Of a stretch of 64,000 nt of DNA, positions 1-8,960 are shown piece after piece. Every line of letters starts with the position of its first letter. Within the stretch, counting starts at the first letter, position 1. The DNA is taken from the NCBI GenBank assembly GCA_944326445.1, contig CALVDZ010000007.1, forward strand, positions 11,165 to 75,164, written 5' to 3'. The position numbers were made by a program, and so were the translations under genes. The notes under the pieces were generated by a model that was given only the letters and a program-made list of their open reading frames with translations, did no database searches and had not been told where the DNA came from. The DNA comes from an uncultured Helicobacter sp. (lineage in GTDB: Bacteria; Campylobacterota; Campylobacteria; Campylobacterales; Helicobacteraceae).

Positions 1-1573
1 GCGTGAAAATCTTGCACGAAGGCGCGATAGAGCGGATTTTGTCATAGATACTGCGCATCTCATACACAGAATCTATGGCGATGATAACCCCCGCGCATTC
101 TTGTATGCCCACTTGTTGAAAGATATTGCCATAGATGAGGTTTGCAAAAATCACATTATCGCCCTTATCTAGCCCTCTGCGCACATTGGTGGGATTGTTG
201 TCTATGGCGATATATTCCCTGCCTCTCTCTTGGAGTTTTTTTATCACTTCCGCGCCGACATTGCCATAGCCACAGACGATGTAGTGATCGCGCAGAGATT
301 GAGAGCTAGAGGGCAAATCCTGCGTGCTCGATTTGTCTTTGATGATATGGAGCTTTGTGAGTGTGAAATTGGTGATATGCTCGAGCTTTTCAAGGATAAA
401 GGGCGTGGCAATCATAGAAAATATTACCATAAGTGTGAGGAATTGGTAAATCTCCTCTGTGGTGATACTCTCAAAAAATCCCTGTGGCAGTATGTGCTGG
501 ATAATCCCACCGCTTGGCTTTAGGTTTAGGACTTGGTGTGCGCTTGCAATGAGAAAGATGGCAAAGGAAAATTCCCCAATCTGTGAGAGAGAAAGCGCGG
601 TTTTGAGTGCTACCCTATCCCCACAAAAAAAGCGCAAAAACGCATACACAACAAGCGTCTTACCAAGCATCGCGCAGCAGATAAGGATCGTGATTGGCAC
701 AAAATAATGCACCAAAAAACCTAGCTTAACCTGCATACCGATAGTGATAAAAAACACGCCAAGCAAAATATCGCGGAAGTTGATAAGCACAGATTCTACT
801 TGATAGCGATAGGGGGTGTTAGAGATAATCATACCTGCCAAAAACGCCCCAAGCGACGCAGAGAATCCAAAATGGCTACTAATGAGCGAAGAGCCTAGCA
901 CGATGAGCAGCACCGCCGCGACAAAAATCTCATCGGTATTCATACCGGCAGTAAATCGCAGCATTTTTTTGGCAATGTATTTGCCCGGAAAAAACAGCAC
1001 AAAAAGCAAAATCACAATCGAGATAAAAGTCTTTAGCAGCATATCGCTAAGTAAAAGATCCTTATTGCTCATCATCGCAATCATTAGCAAAATGGGAATG
1101 ACTGCAATATCTTGCATTATCAAAATCCCCACCGAGCTTTTGCCATAGCCGGTTTCTATCTGTCTAGAATCTTTGAGGTGCTTGAGCACGATAGCAGTTG
1201 AAGAGAGACTAAGCGCGCTTGCGACGATAAGCGAGGTATAAAGCCCAAAACCAAAGAAATAATACCCCCCGACAAAAAAGAGCAGCATACTAAGCCCAAG
1301 CTGCATACTCCCAAAAAGCATTACCTCTTGCTTCATCTTACGCATTTTGTTAAAGCTAAATTCCACACCGATGAGAAACATCAAAAACACAATTCCATAC
1401 TCGGCGATCTCTCGCAAATGACTCGCGTCCTCGGAGTTTAGCCGCACGAAATGCGAGACGACTATCCCTGTAACGATATAGCCAATGAGCACGGGGATTT
1501 TTAGCTTGCTAAAAATAATGCCAAACACCACGCTAAGCGCGAGTGCGAGTGTGATGGTGGTGAGTAAATCCAT
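1..1573 (-). CDS. Kef-type monovalent cation:proton antiporter (3' end outside window)
   Basis: The product is a CPA2-family cation/proton antiporter of the inner membrane. About 524 codons are visible from ATG at 1573, and the reading frame leaves the window before its stop. The N-terminal part is a chain of hydrophobic segments starting MDLLTTITLALALS, with the family's conserved GVEFSFNKM and SSTAIVLK stretches. After about residue 430 comes a soluble TrkA-N/RCK domain with a nucleotide-binding glycine motif (IVCGYGNVG) and the acidic strand end IAIDNN. This matches KefB/KefC-like potassium efflux proteins. Whether it is glutathione-gated cannot be told from what is visible. The trmN6-like gene lies 9 bp upstream, so the two may be co-transcribed. 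Family assignment is firm; the ion is inferred. Confidence 0.9.
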   Translation of the reverse strand, partial: MDLLTTITLALALSVVFGIIFSKLKIPVLIGYIVTGIVVSHFVRLNSEDASHLREIAEYGIVFLMFLIGVEFSFNKMRKMKQEVMLFGSMQLGLSMLLFFVGGYYFFGFGLYTSLIVASALSLSSTAIVLKHLKDSRQIETGYGKSSVGILIMQDIAVIPILLMIAMMSNKDLLLSDMLLKTFISIVILLFVLFFPGKYIAKKMLRFTAGMNTDEIFVAAVLLIVLGSSLISSHFGFSASLGAFLAGMIISNTPYRYQVESVLINFRDILLGVFFITIGMQVKLGFLVHYFVPITILICCAMLGKTLVVYAFLRFFCGDRVALKTALSLSQIGEFSFAIFLIASAHQVLNLKPSGGIIQHILPQGFFESITTEEIYQFLTLMVIFSMIATPFILEKLEHITNFTLTKLHIIKDKSSTQDLPSSSQSLRDHYIVCGYGNVGAEVIKKLQERGREYIAIDNNPTNVRRGLDKGDNVIFANLIYGNIFQQVGIQECAGVIIAIDSVYEMRSIYDKIRSIAPSCKIFT

Positions 1574-1582
1574 AGCGATCCT

Positions 1583-2323
1583 TTAGAGTTGTATATCGTG
1601 GCTATACACCTTGATGCTAAAGGTTTTTGCCCACTGATAAATTGCTTGTAATTCCTTAGTGTTGTCTTGCTGATTGGGAGAGTTGTGCGTAAAAAGCGGT
1701 GGCAGGACATTCACATCGCCCTTGTAGTCGATTTTTGCCTGTATGAGCACAAGCGTGGCGGATTTATCACGCAGTGGATAGACAAAACGCATATTTTGCA
1801 CAAAAATCCCCGCACTTCTTAGCGCAAATAAGAAACGATAGCATTCCCGCGCGTCATAGCACATCAGTAGATTCCCACGCGGCTTTAAGAGGCGTTTGGT
1901 GCATTTAGCGAGCCTATCAAGTGGCATAGAATCTTGGATACGCGCGAGATTTTTGCGCTCATTGGGGCTTTTTAGGATATTGGCGTTATAAAAGGGCGGG
2001 TTTGAGAGTATCACATCAAAAAGCCCTTGGGTTTGGAAGTCAAAGATATTTTGATTATGGATAATGGCTTTTTTGGCAAAGTCCGTGTTTTGCGCATTGA
2101 GGCGCGCGAGCGCACAAGCCTTTGAATCTAGCTCAACCATCTCTAGCGATATGGGCACTTCACGCGCACAGAGCAAGCCTAGTATCCCACTTCCCGCGCC
2201 GATATCTAGCACCCGATTGCGAGATTTTAAAAAATCCTTAGCAAAATGCGCGAGAATGAGGCTATCGGTGTTGTAGCAATACCCATCGCTTAGCTGATAG
2301 ATGGCTAGGGGTTTTTGAACCAT
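1583..2323 (-). CDS. TrmN6-like SAM-dependent methyltransferase
   Basis: This is a 246-residue class I SAM methyltransferase. Motif I VLDIGAGSG lies near residues 38-46, and the adenine N6-methyltransferase motif NPPFY lies near residue 108. The N-terminal LSDGYCYNTDSLIL block is typical of the YfiC/TrmN6 group, which methylates A37 of tRNA-Val in E. coli. The NPPF motif supports an adenine-amino target; that tRNA is the substrate here is inference from the family. The start ATG at 2323 overlaps the ribD 3' end by 19 bp, and GGGAGA precedes it at a usable distance, so it is translated as part of the rbfA-rimP-ribD run. Confidence 0.8.
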   Translation of the reverse strand: MVQKPLAIYQLSDGYCYNTDSLILAHFAKDFLKSRNRVLDIGAGSGILGLLCAREVPISLEMVELDSKACALARLNAQNTDFAKKAIIHNQNIFDFQTQGLFDVILSNPPFYNANILKSPNERKNLARIQDSMPLDRLAKCTKRLLKPRGNLLMCYDARECYRFLFALRSAGIFVQNMRFVYPLRDKSATLVLIQAKIDYKGDVNVLPPLFTHNSPNQQDNTKELQAIYQWAKTFSIKVYSHDIQL

Positions 2324-3462
2324 AGGCTAATATCTCCCGTGTGCGAGGTGGTGTGTAGGAGTTTGAGCGCACAAAGCTCCTTGTGCGCCTCATCACCCAG
2401 TGAGGAGATAGGCACGTGTGGCAGAGTATTTGGGCTTGGATAAAAATTAGGCGCGATATGTAAGAGCACCATATCGACTTGGCTTTTGAGTGTTGCCAAA
2501 AGCCCAAAACCCCCCTCGATGATACAAAAGCCCTGATGCGTGCTTAGGGATTGTGGGCTATGGCAGAGTGTGGCGGGGCGTGTGGCAAAGTGTGGATTGA
2601 GGCTTGGGGCAAATGTGGAGCGCGTGAGAATCTCGATATTTGGCAAATGCGTGGCGTCATAGGGCGGCGTGGCAAACCGAGAATCTAAGCGGGGCAAATC
2701 GGTGCGGAAAGTCTCGCCTGATACGATGAGTGTGTCGCTCACGGCGCGTTGGTTGTGCGTGAAAGTCTGCGTGGCGGGTTGTGAGATCTGCCCGCTTTTG
2801 TAGTCGCCATTTAGGCGCATAGCGAGCTTAAAGAGCCTAAAGCTCCCGCGCTCTTGGTAGCACACAAAGGGATAGAGCAGTGCCTGCGCGGCGTCTTCAC
2901 ACACTCCACACACGACTTCTATACCACTATTTTTGAGAATCTCCGCACCGCCACTAGCCTTTGTGTGCGGATCTGTTGTGCCTATAACCACGCGCTTTGG
3001 GCGCATAGCCTTGGTGAGCTCCACGCAGGGAGGTGTCCTGCCAAAATGCGTGCAGGGCTCTAGGCTCACATACAGCGTGCAGTCCTCAAACAATCCGCGT
3101 GCATTTTGCATCAAAAAATCGTGCAATGCCGCGCTTTGCTCTGTAAGGGGCAGGGCGAGGAGAGAATCTAGGGCTTGTATCATCTCATCGCAAGTTTGTG
3201 GGGCAAACTTGTCACTTGTGAGGAGTGAATCTCCACCATCTTTCTTATCGCTCCTAGATTCTCTCTCATAGATTTTGCGCGCAGCGTGGGCGAAGGCAAG
3301 CACCTCGGCGTGCGGCGCGCCGGCTTTTTGGTGGGCTTGCAGGCTTAGGATTCCATATCGTGGGGAGTAGAGCAGCGCACCCACGCTAGGATTTGGGAGT
3401 GTGAGTGTTTGGTATTCCCACGCCTTAGCGATGGCGCATTGTAGCAGTATGGTATCAAGCAT
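2305..3462 (-). CDS. ribD: Bifunctional riboflavin biosynthesis deaminase/reductase RibD
   Basis: RibD carries out two riboflavin steps: deamination of the pyrimidine made from GTP, then reduction of its ribosyl side chain. The N-terminal CMP/dCMP-type deaminase domain shows the zinc ligands HAE (residues 51-53) and the two cysteines C137 and C146 in EPCTHFGRTPPC. A GTTDPHTKASGGA stretch follows, and the C-terminal half is the reductase domain, which is weakly conserved here. There is an extra polar insert of about 40 residues between HAE and the cysteines (near residues 65-105). The gene overlaps rimP upstream by 8 bp and the methyltransferase downstream by 19 bp. Length (385 aa) is normal for the family. 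Confidence 0.93.
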   Translation of the reverse strand: MLDTILLQCAIAKAWEYQTLTLPNPSVGALLYSPRYGILSLQAHQKAGAPHAEVLAFAHAARKIYERESRSDKKDGGDSLLTSDKFAPQTCDEMIQALDSLLALPLTEQSAALHDFLMQNARGLFEDCTLYVSLEPCTHFGRTPPCVELTKAMRPKRVVIGTTDPHTKASGGAEILKNSGIEVVCGVCEDAAQALLYPFVCYQERGSFRLFKLAMRLNGDYKSGQISQPATQTFTHNQRAVSDTLIVSGETFRTDLPRLDSRFATPPYDATHLPNIEILTRSTFAPSLNPHFATRPATLCHSPQSLSTHQGFCIIEGGFGLLATLKSQVDMVLLHIAPNFYPSPNTLPHVPISSLGDEAHKELCALKLLHTTSHTGDISLWFKNP

Positions 3463-3934
3463 AGAATCTAAAAATCGTCTTAGCTTTTTTAATCTGTGCC
3501 AGAGGGATTGGCGTATGCCCCTCTAGCGTGATACTCTCCTCATCGCACGCACACAAAACCCCCTCTATCGCCACATTTTTGCCCTCCGTGCTTTTTTCTT
3601 TGAGCACCACACTCACTTCCTCGCCTAGGCTTAGGGCAAAATGCTTAGGCTTTTTAAGCGTGCGCTCTAGTCCCGGCGAGCTCACTTCAAGATGATAGGC
3701 GTGGGATTGCTCGAGCGCGACATCAAGGAGTGGGGAGAGTGCAGTGCTAAAGAGCGCGCACTCATCAAGCGTGATAGAATCTCGGGGCGTATTTGTATCG
3801 CCATTGTGGGGCTTGGTGAGCGAGACGCGCAGGATATTTTGCTCATTTTCCTTTACCCACACGATATCATAGAGCACAAAGCCCATCGACTCCGCAAGGT
3901 TGGTGATTTGGGATTCTAAGGCTAGATCAATCAT
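3455..3934 (-). CDS. rimP: Ribosome maturation factor RimP
   Basis: RimP acts in late 30S subunit assembly in the cytoplasm. The protein has the family's core: GFVLYDIVWVKENEQNILRVSL in the first domain, the YHLEVSSPGLERTLK signature in the middle, and a C-terminal SH3-like barrel. I chose ATG at 3934 (159 aa) rather than the longer open frame to 3973, because AAAGGAG stands just before it and alignment with RimP begins at MIDLALESQ. It overlaps rbfA by 8 bp, which is the usual rbfA-rimP arrangement of Helicobacter and Campylobacter. Confidence 0.92.
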   Translation of the reverse strand: MIDLALESQITNLAESMGFVLYDIVWVKENEQNILRVSLTKPHNGDTNTPRDSITLDECALFSTALSPLLDVALEQSHAYHLEVSSPGLERTLKKPKHFALSLGEEVSVVLKEKSTEGKNVAIEGVLCACDEESITLEGHTPIPLAQIKKAKTIFRFYA

Positions 3935-4289
3935 TCTCACTCCTTTGGTTTTTGATTTGTTCAAAAATCGCATTAAGATTCTGACTTGCCCTTAGCTCAT
4001 CATCAAAGACAAAGCTAAAATCAGGGCTCCTAAACCACCCCGTTGCGCTTAGCACATACTCGCGTAGGAGGGACTTGGCTTTGTTTAAGTGAGAGAGGAT
4101 TTTGGGGCGTTGCTCCTTGTTTATCGCGCTAGATTCTATAAACACCTTGGCGTGGTATTTGCCCCTAGAGCAGAGCACTCGCGTGATACTTAGTGAGCGC
4201 AAAAGCGGATCGTCTAGCTCACTTAGCGCGGTGGTTAGCACCTCCTCTAAAAGCGCTTGGGTTTTTTCGATTTTAATGTTTTTAGCCAT
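3927..4289 (-). CDS. rbfA: Ribosome-binding factor A
   Basis: RbfA is a small KH-fold protein that binds immature 30S subunits and helps process the 5' end of 16S rRNA. The 120-residue product has the typical amphipathic opening (IEKTQALLEEVLTTALSEL), the DDPLLRSLSITRVLCSRG strand and the AKVFIES segment. A GGAG site precedes the ATG. In many bacteria infB lies directly upstream. Here the upstream neighbour across a 230-bp gap is gltX, so rbfA probably has its own promoter in that gap, though I cannot point to a clear one. Confidence 0.9.
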   Translation of the reverse strand: MAKNIKIEKTQALLEEVLTTALSELDDPLLRSLSITRVLCSRGKYHAKVFIESSAINKEQRPKILSHLNKAKSLLREYVLSATGWFRSPDFSFVFDDELRASQNLNAIFEQIKNQRSEND

Positions 4290-4344
4290 TATTTAACTCC
4301 AAATTTTACGATAGCAAAATGTGTTGTTATCAATGAGTAAAGCC

Positions 4345-4430
4345 CCCATTGCCTCCGCTGCGTAAGCACACAAAGAATGCTTAGAATCTAAAAAGCTATG
4401 TGGTATCAGCGCGCTAGGAATGCCATTTAG
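4345..4430 (+). repeat. Degenerate copy of structured intergenic repeat R (R3)
   Basis: Part of the rbfA-gltX gap resembles the repeat seen at 61917-62110 and, inverted, at 49618-49805. Shared blocks are CTCCGCTGCG, then AAGCA-ACAC, then GGTATCAGCGCGC-AGGAATGCC, which matches the GTGCGTCAGGAACGCC block of the better copies. The two upstream hairpins of the full copies are missing. Similarity was judged by eye, and this is the weakest of the copies apart from R4. Confidence 0.45.
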
Positions 4431-4445
4431 AGTAGTGCATTGTCT

Positions 4446-4475
4446 ATGCACTCGAGTTTTGCTACGCGAGTGCAT
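4446..4475. other. Hairpin between rbfA and gltX
   Basis: An inverted repeat TGCACTCG ... CGAGTGCA (8 bp stem, about 12-nt loop) lies in the gap downstream of gltX and upstream of rbfA. There is no long T run after it on the minus strand, so a terminator role is possible but unproven. Confidence 0.4.
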
Positions 4476-4519
4476 ATAGAATCTAGAGTGGGATTGTAGG
4501 ATTTTTTGTATGGGCATTT

Positions 4520-5944
4520 TTACTCGCATTTCCCCTCCTGTGAATCTAGCAGGGTGCGCACGCGTCGCTCACACTCTCTCGCGCCTAGCACAAATATCGC
4601 TACGCCCATAGCAATCCCTCCGCCTTTACCCAAAATCCCTAGTCGCAATAGCGGCATAACCTGCCCCATTTTTAGCCCATTAGCCTCGCTAAATGCGCTT
4701 AGGACGGATTCTATATCGCTTGGGCTCGTGGTGGGGAGCGTGGGGAACATCGCACAAAGCTCGCCTAGTATCTCCGCTCCTTGTGAATCTAGCCTTTTTA
4801 GCAGCTTAGGATCGTAGTTGGTGGGGGCGTGGAGGATTTCATTATAGTGCGTGGCAAACTCGACTAAAGTCTTGCTGCGATCTTTTAGCTCATAAAAAAG
4901 CGCGTCCAACGCCTCTGCGCTCGCATTTATCCCCTCATACTCCTCTAGCCCCTGCACGCCAAACTCCCTCACAAGCTCTAAGAGCTCGCGATTTGACGTT
5001 TGCTTGATATAGTGGTGATTGAGCCATAGGAGCTTTTCTTGGTTGTAGCTTGAAGGCGCACTATTTAACGCATAGGGATCAAAAATCTCTAAAAGCCGCT
5101 CAAGTGAGAAAATCTCCTCATCGCCATAGCTCCACCCAAGCCGCACGAGAAAATTTAGCAAAGCCTGTGGGAGATAGCCCATCTTTTGGTACTCCATCAC
5201 GCCCATAGCCCCATCGCGCTTGCTTAGTTTTTTGCCCTCGGGGCTTAGGATCATAGGCACGTGAAAAAATTTAGGGATAGCAAAGCCTAGGGTTTGGTAG
5301 ATGATGATTTGCTTAGGCGTGTTGCTTAAGTGATCGTCACCGCGTATCACATCGCTCACGCCCATCAGCGCGTCATCCACCGCCACCACGAAGTTGTAAG
5401 TCGGACTGCCATCAGCCCTCGCAATCACAAAGTCATCAATCTCCTTGGCATCGACGCGTATTGTGCCCTTCACGCCGTCTTTGAACTCTATTACGCCCTC
5501 AAGGGGGGCTTTGATACGCACCACGGGCTTTATCCCCTCTGGCGGCGTGCCGCTAAAATCCCGATAGCGATTGTCGTATTTCCACACTTTACCTTGTTTT
5601 TGCGCCTCCTCGCGCTTAGATTCTAGCTCTTCTTTACTCATATAGCAGTGATACGCCTTACCCTCATCTAGGAGTTTTTGGATATATTGCGCATAGAGGG
5701 GGAGGCGTTTGCTCTGATAAAACACCTCCCTATCGTGGGCTAATCCCACCCATTCAAAAGATTCTATAATCGCCTCGGCGGCATCTTTGGAGTTGCGCGC
5801 CATATCGGTATCCTCGATACGCAGCAAAAACTCGCCATTATGCCTTTTGGCATAGAGGTAGTTAAAGAGTGCGGTGCGCAAGCCCCCGATATGCAAATAG
5901 CCCGTGGGGGAAGGCGCAAAACGCGTGATGATTTTTGGTGCCAT
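4520..5944 (-). CDS. gltX: Glutamate--tRNA ligase
   Basis: This class I aminoacyl-tRNA synthetase charges tRNA with glutamate. The signature HIGH-type motif is HIGG at residues 18-21 within APSPTGYLHIGGLRTA. The second ATP motif is KLSKR at 239-243, and the C-terminal anticodon-binding part follows (474 aa in all). Helicobacter species usually carry two GltX paralogues, one of which charges tRNA-Gln for later amidation. The SLSKRDGAMGVMEYQ-like region and N-terminus look most like GltX1, but the paralogue cannot be settled without alignment. It lies 15 bp downstream of aroC and is probably the last gene of an rnc-aroC-gltX operon. Confidence 0.93.
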   Translation of the reverse strand: MAPKIITRFAPSPTGYLHIGGLRTALFNYLYAKRHNGEFLLRIEDTDMARNSKDAAEAIIESFEWVGLAHDREVFYQSKRLPLYAQYIQKLLDEGKAYHCYMSKEELESKREEAQKQGKVWKYDNRYRDFSGTPPEGIKPVVRIKAPLEGVIEFKDGVKGTIRVDAKEIDDFVIARADGSPTYNFVVAVDDALMGVSDVIRGDDHLSNTPKQIIIYQTLGFAIPKFFHVPMILSPEGKKLSKRDGAMGVMEYQKMGYLPQALLNFLVRLGWSYGDEEIFSLERLLEIFDPYALNSAPSSYNQEKLLWLNHHYIKQTSNRELLELVREFGVQGLEEYEGINASAEALDALFYELKDRSKTLVEFATHYNEILHAPTNYDPKLLKRLDSQGAEILGELCAMFPTLPTTSPSDIESVLSAFSEANGLKMGQVMPLLRLGILGKGGGIAMGVAIFVLGARECERRVRTLLDSQEGKCE

Positions 5945-5959
5945 AGTCTTCCTTAGTGT

Positions 5960-7054
5960 TTAGATTCTGTGATAGATTGCTTGTAGGTGCGCCATCGTGC
6001 TCGTGGCATTAGCAAGGAGCATATCCGCGAGGATTAGTGCCAGATGCGCCTGTGCCACCACGCTGCCCCGCACCGCGATACACGGATCGTGCCGCCCTTT
6101 GATAAGAGAGCGCACGAGATTGCCCTGCACATCTTGGGTATCTTGGGGGAGGAAGATGCTAGGTGTTGGCTTAAAATGCACCTTTATCACGATTTCTTCA
6201 CCATTGCTTATGCCCCCTAGCATACCGCCGCTATGATTGCTCACAAAGCCTTGAGAATCCATACAATCATTGTTTTGCGAGCCCTTGAGCTTGGAGGCAT
6301 TGCAGCCCTCGCCGATTTCCACAGCCTTGACACCATTTAAGCCTAGCATTTGTGCCCCGATATGTGAATCTAGCTTGTCATAAAGCGGCTCGCCTAGCCC
6401 CACTCTCACGCCAAATGCCTTGATGAGTGCCACGCCACCTATGCTATCGTGAGTGTTTTTAGCCTCTGTGATGGCTTGCTTTTGTGCAGATTCTAGCGTG
6501 CTATCTAGGGCAAAGATTTCAGAATCTCGCGCGGCTTGGCACTCTTTTAGGCTAAAATCCACTCTCTTAGATTCTATCCCGCCTATGCCTATGATCCCGC
6601 CACCTATCGTGATACCAAACTCCCTTAGCAAAAGCTTAGCGATCGCCCCGCTAGCCACTCTCACTGCACTCTCGCGCGCCGAGCTCCTGCCCCCGCCGCG
6701 ATAGTCGCGTATGCCGTATTTGTGGAAGTAGGTAAAATCCGCGTGAGAGGGGCGGAAAATGTCTTTGATATTGTCATAATCCCTAGATTTATTAGCCAGA
6801 TTAGGGATAAAAAGCGCGATGGGTGCGCCCGTGCTCTTGCTCTCAAACACCCCACTTAGAATCTCCACCTCATCGGGCTCTTTGCGCTGTGTGGCATAGG
6901 GAGTCCTGCCGCCTTGTCGTAGGCGCATTTCATTAGCGATAAACTCCTCATTAATCCCAAGCCCAGCAGGGATACCATCGATCACGCAGCCCACGCCCTT
7001 GCCGTGGGATTCGCCAAAGGTGCTTATGCGCAATCTATGTCCAAAGGTATTCAT
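5960..7054 (-). CDS. aroC: Chorismate synthase
   Basis: Chorismate synthase performs the last step of the shikimate pathway and needs reduced FMN. The hallmark blocks are present: GESHGKGVGCVIDG near the N-terminus, YRGGGRSSARESA near residues 120-135, and GNHSGGMLGGIS-like VSNHSGGMLGGIS in the middle. I start it at ATG 7054 rather than the upstream GTG at 7060. The ATG makes a standard ATGA overlap with the stop of rnc, and AAGAG lies 6 nt before it. Length 364 aa is typical. Confidence 0.94.
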   Translation of the reverse strand: MNTFGHRLRISTFGESHGKGVGCVIDGIPAGLGINEEFIANEMRLRQGGRTPYATQRKEPDEVEILSGVFESKSTGAPIALFIPNLANKSRDYDNIKDIFRPSHADFTYFHKYGIRDYRGGGRSSARESAVRVASGAIAKLLLREFGITIGGGIIGIGGIESKRVDFSLKECQAARDSEIFALDSTLESAQKQAITEAKNTHDSIGGVALIKAFGVRVGLGEPLYDKLDSHIGAQMLGLNGVKAVEIGEGCNASKLKGSQNNDCMDSQGFVSNHSGGMLGGISNGEEIVIKVHFKPTPSIFLPQDTQDVQGNLVRSLIKGRHDPCIAVRGSVVAQAHLALILADMLLANATSTMAHLQAIYHRI

Positions 7055-7743
7055 ACGCACTCTTTTTGCAGGATTTCATAGGCGACTTGGGCGCATTTTT
7101 GTTGGGCATTTTTTTTGGAGCTCCCGCTGCAGCGCGCGTATTCTCTGCCATCGATAAAAATTGCTATGGTAAAGGATTTCTGATGATCAGGTCCGGTCTC
7201 ACTGATAAGCTCATAGCGCGGGATTTGCATAAAGCGCGCCTGCGTGAGCTCTTGGAGCGAGGTTTTAAAATCACGCACAAGCCCAAAATCGATTTTGTTG
7301 TAATTGGATTCTAAAAGCGCGTGGGTTATGCGCGTGGCTTCTTGCAAGCCAGATTCTAAATACACTGCGCCGATGAGGGCTTCAAAGGTGTTAGAGAGGA
7401 TTGAGGGCTTGGAGCGTCCGTTGTTGCTCTCCTCACTTGGGGAGATAAAGATGTATTTGCCTAACTCAAGGGCGAGTGCGAGTTTGTTAAACCCCTGCTC
7501 ATTGACGATACACGCGCGCAATTTAGAGAGATCGCCCTCGCTAAGCTTTGGGAATTTTTTAAACAAATACTCGCCCACGATGAGATCAAGCACCGCATCG
7601 CCTAAGAATTCTAATCGCTCATTATGAATCTTGCTTTTGCAACTGCGATGTGTGAGGGCTTGGGCGAGGAGTTTTTGGTCTTTGAAATGGTATTGGAGTT
7701 TGTGTTCTAGCTCGCTCATTGAGGGCTTGGAGGATTTGCTCAT
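7051..7743 (-). CDS. rnc: Ribonuclease III
   Basis: RNase III cuts double-stranded RNA, including rRNA precursors. The catalytic signature NERLEFLGDAVLDL is at about residues 40-53. The second acidic site is in the SNTFEALIGAVYLESG helix. The double-stranded-RNA-binding domain occupies the C-terminal third, ending with the SKKNAQQKCAQVAYEIL helix. The product is 230 aa, the normal length. It is first in the rnc-aroC-gltX run, and a TACAAT -10 box lies about 35 bp upstream. Confidence 0.94.
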   Translation of the reverse strand: MSKSSKPSMSELEHKLQYHFKDQKLLAQALTHRSCKSKIHNERLEFLGDAVLDLIVGEYLFKKFPKLSEGDLSKLRACIVNEQGFNKLALALELGKYIFISPSEESNNGRSKPSILSNTFEALIGAVYLESGLQEATRITHALLESNYNKIDFGLVRDFKTSLQELTQARFMQIPRYELISETGPDHQKSFTIAIFIDGREYARCSGSSKKNAQQKCAQVAYEILQKECV

Positions 7744-7774
7744 ACGCTACCTTTTGTTTTAGCACTTTGGGGAT

Positions 7775-7780
7775 ATTGTA
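7775..7780 (-). promoter_or_regulatory. -10 box for rnc
   Basis: On the minus strand TGCTACAAT gives a good extended -10 (TACAAT) about 32 bp before the rnc start codon. No clear -35 is needed or seen, as is usual for Helicobacter sigma-80 promoters. Confidence 0.5.
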
Positions 7781-7886
7781 GCACACTTGAGCTAAGAGAA
7801 AGTTATAAGCGTTTGAGAAAATCTCTTAGAATCCGATAGCAAGTTTGAGCACAAGCACAACACAAAGAGGAGTTTTATCTATCACA

Positions 7887-8960
7887 ATGCGACTTTCAGA
7901 AGTAGTGAGTATCGTGCGGGGATTTTTGCAAAACACACCAAGTATCAGTGCGTTTGAAAATATCAGCTCTAGGGTGGAGAAAATCCAAAATGGCTGGCTT
8001 TTTGTCGCGATGAGCCCTGAAAATATCCCTCAAGCTATCGCACAAGGGGCATATGGGATCGTGTATCCCAAGGATTTGTGCGTGCAAGAGGACGCGCGAT
8101 GGAGCGAGGAGCTGTGGCAAGAGATTGCGTGGATTGAGGTGGCGGATATAAAGGAGGCTATCAAACGCCTCATCTACTACAAAATGCTTGTGTGGGATAT
8201 CCAAATGGTGAGTGTGAATGCCATAGAATACGCGCTTAGCACAAATATCATCACCGATAAGCGCGCTTATTTCACACAGGGCGACTTCCCAGAGCTCTTA
8301 GAATCTCTGCAGCCAAAAATCCGCTATGTCCTCACGGATAATCAAGAGATTTTGCTCCTCTCTAGTAATATCCTAAGCCTGCTAAAGCCCCCTAGTCCGC
8401 CCTTTGAGCTCCTTGCCTACACGCTCTTTGATGTGCGTGTGCTCGCTCAAGGCAGGGAGTATCTGCTCCCTCTCCCCTATCTCTTTGTCGATGTGCTAAG
8501 TGTGGTGTGTGCATTTTGTCAAGCACAGGGGATAGAATTTAGTCTCGATAAGTTTGAAAGCCTGCAGTTTTTAAAGCCAAATTTTGTTGATACAAAGGGC
8601 AGAATCCGCGAGTTTGGACAAACCCAAAAAGTCGTTATCGCGCAAAAAGAGAGCGAGCATTTCCGAGAGTTTATGCGCTATTTTGATACCTATGCCAAGT
8701 GGGGCAAGCGTGTCTATGTGCTCTTAGAATCTGCGGATTTTAGTCCCCTTAGTGAATCTAGCCAAACTAGCCAAAAGGGAAAATCCACAGAATCTAGGGA
8801 GTTTGTTATGTATAAAAATAAGAGCGAGCTTTCCTCACTTATCCGCCATCAGCAGTATCATTTTATGCTTATTTTGGGCATTAGTGATGCCGAGCTCTTA
8901 GAGATTTTACGCACGCACGAGGAAGTGCGCCAACCCACGCTTTTTGATGGAATCCTATGA
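7887..8960 (+). CDS. Mur-ligase-like protein without a P-loop, unknown function
   Basis: I do not recognise a named function. The N-terminal 60 residues (SSRVEKIQNGWLFVAMSPENIPQAIAQGAYGIV) read like the first domain of MurE/MurF, where the substrate loop DSR-x-GDLFVA and the EAIKKGA-IV helix occur. The ATP-binding motif GTNGKT of active Mur ligases is absent further on. It sits directly before cmoB with an ATGA overlap and then a thioesterase gene. I recall the same trio (HP0418-HP0420) in H. pylori. I chose ATG 7887 over TTG 7845 because AGAGGAG lies between them. The product would be 357 aa and cytoplasmic. Confidence 0.75.
   Translation: MRLSEVVSIVRGFLQNTPSISAFENISSRVEKIQNGWLFVAMSPENIPQAIAQGAYGIVYPKDLCVQEDARWSEELWQEIAWIEVADIKEAIKRLIYYKMLVWDIQMVSVNAIEYALSTNIITDKRAYFTQGDFPELLESLQPKIRYVLTDNQEILLLSSNILSLLKPPSPPFELLAYTLFDVRVLAQGREYLLPLPYLFVDVLSVVCAFCQAQGIEFSLDKFESLQFLKPNFVDTKGRIREFGQTQKVVIAQKESEHFREFMRYFDTYAKWGKRVYVLLESADFSPLSESSQTSQKGKSTESREFVMYKNKSELSSLIRHQQYHFMLILGISDAELLEILRTHEEVRQPTLFDGIL

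Noticed and set aside
4293..4529. 78-codon minus-strand frame between rbfA and gltX
   Set aside because: It overlaps a hairpin and a degenerate R repeat, has no family resemblance, and its start lies inside gltX.
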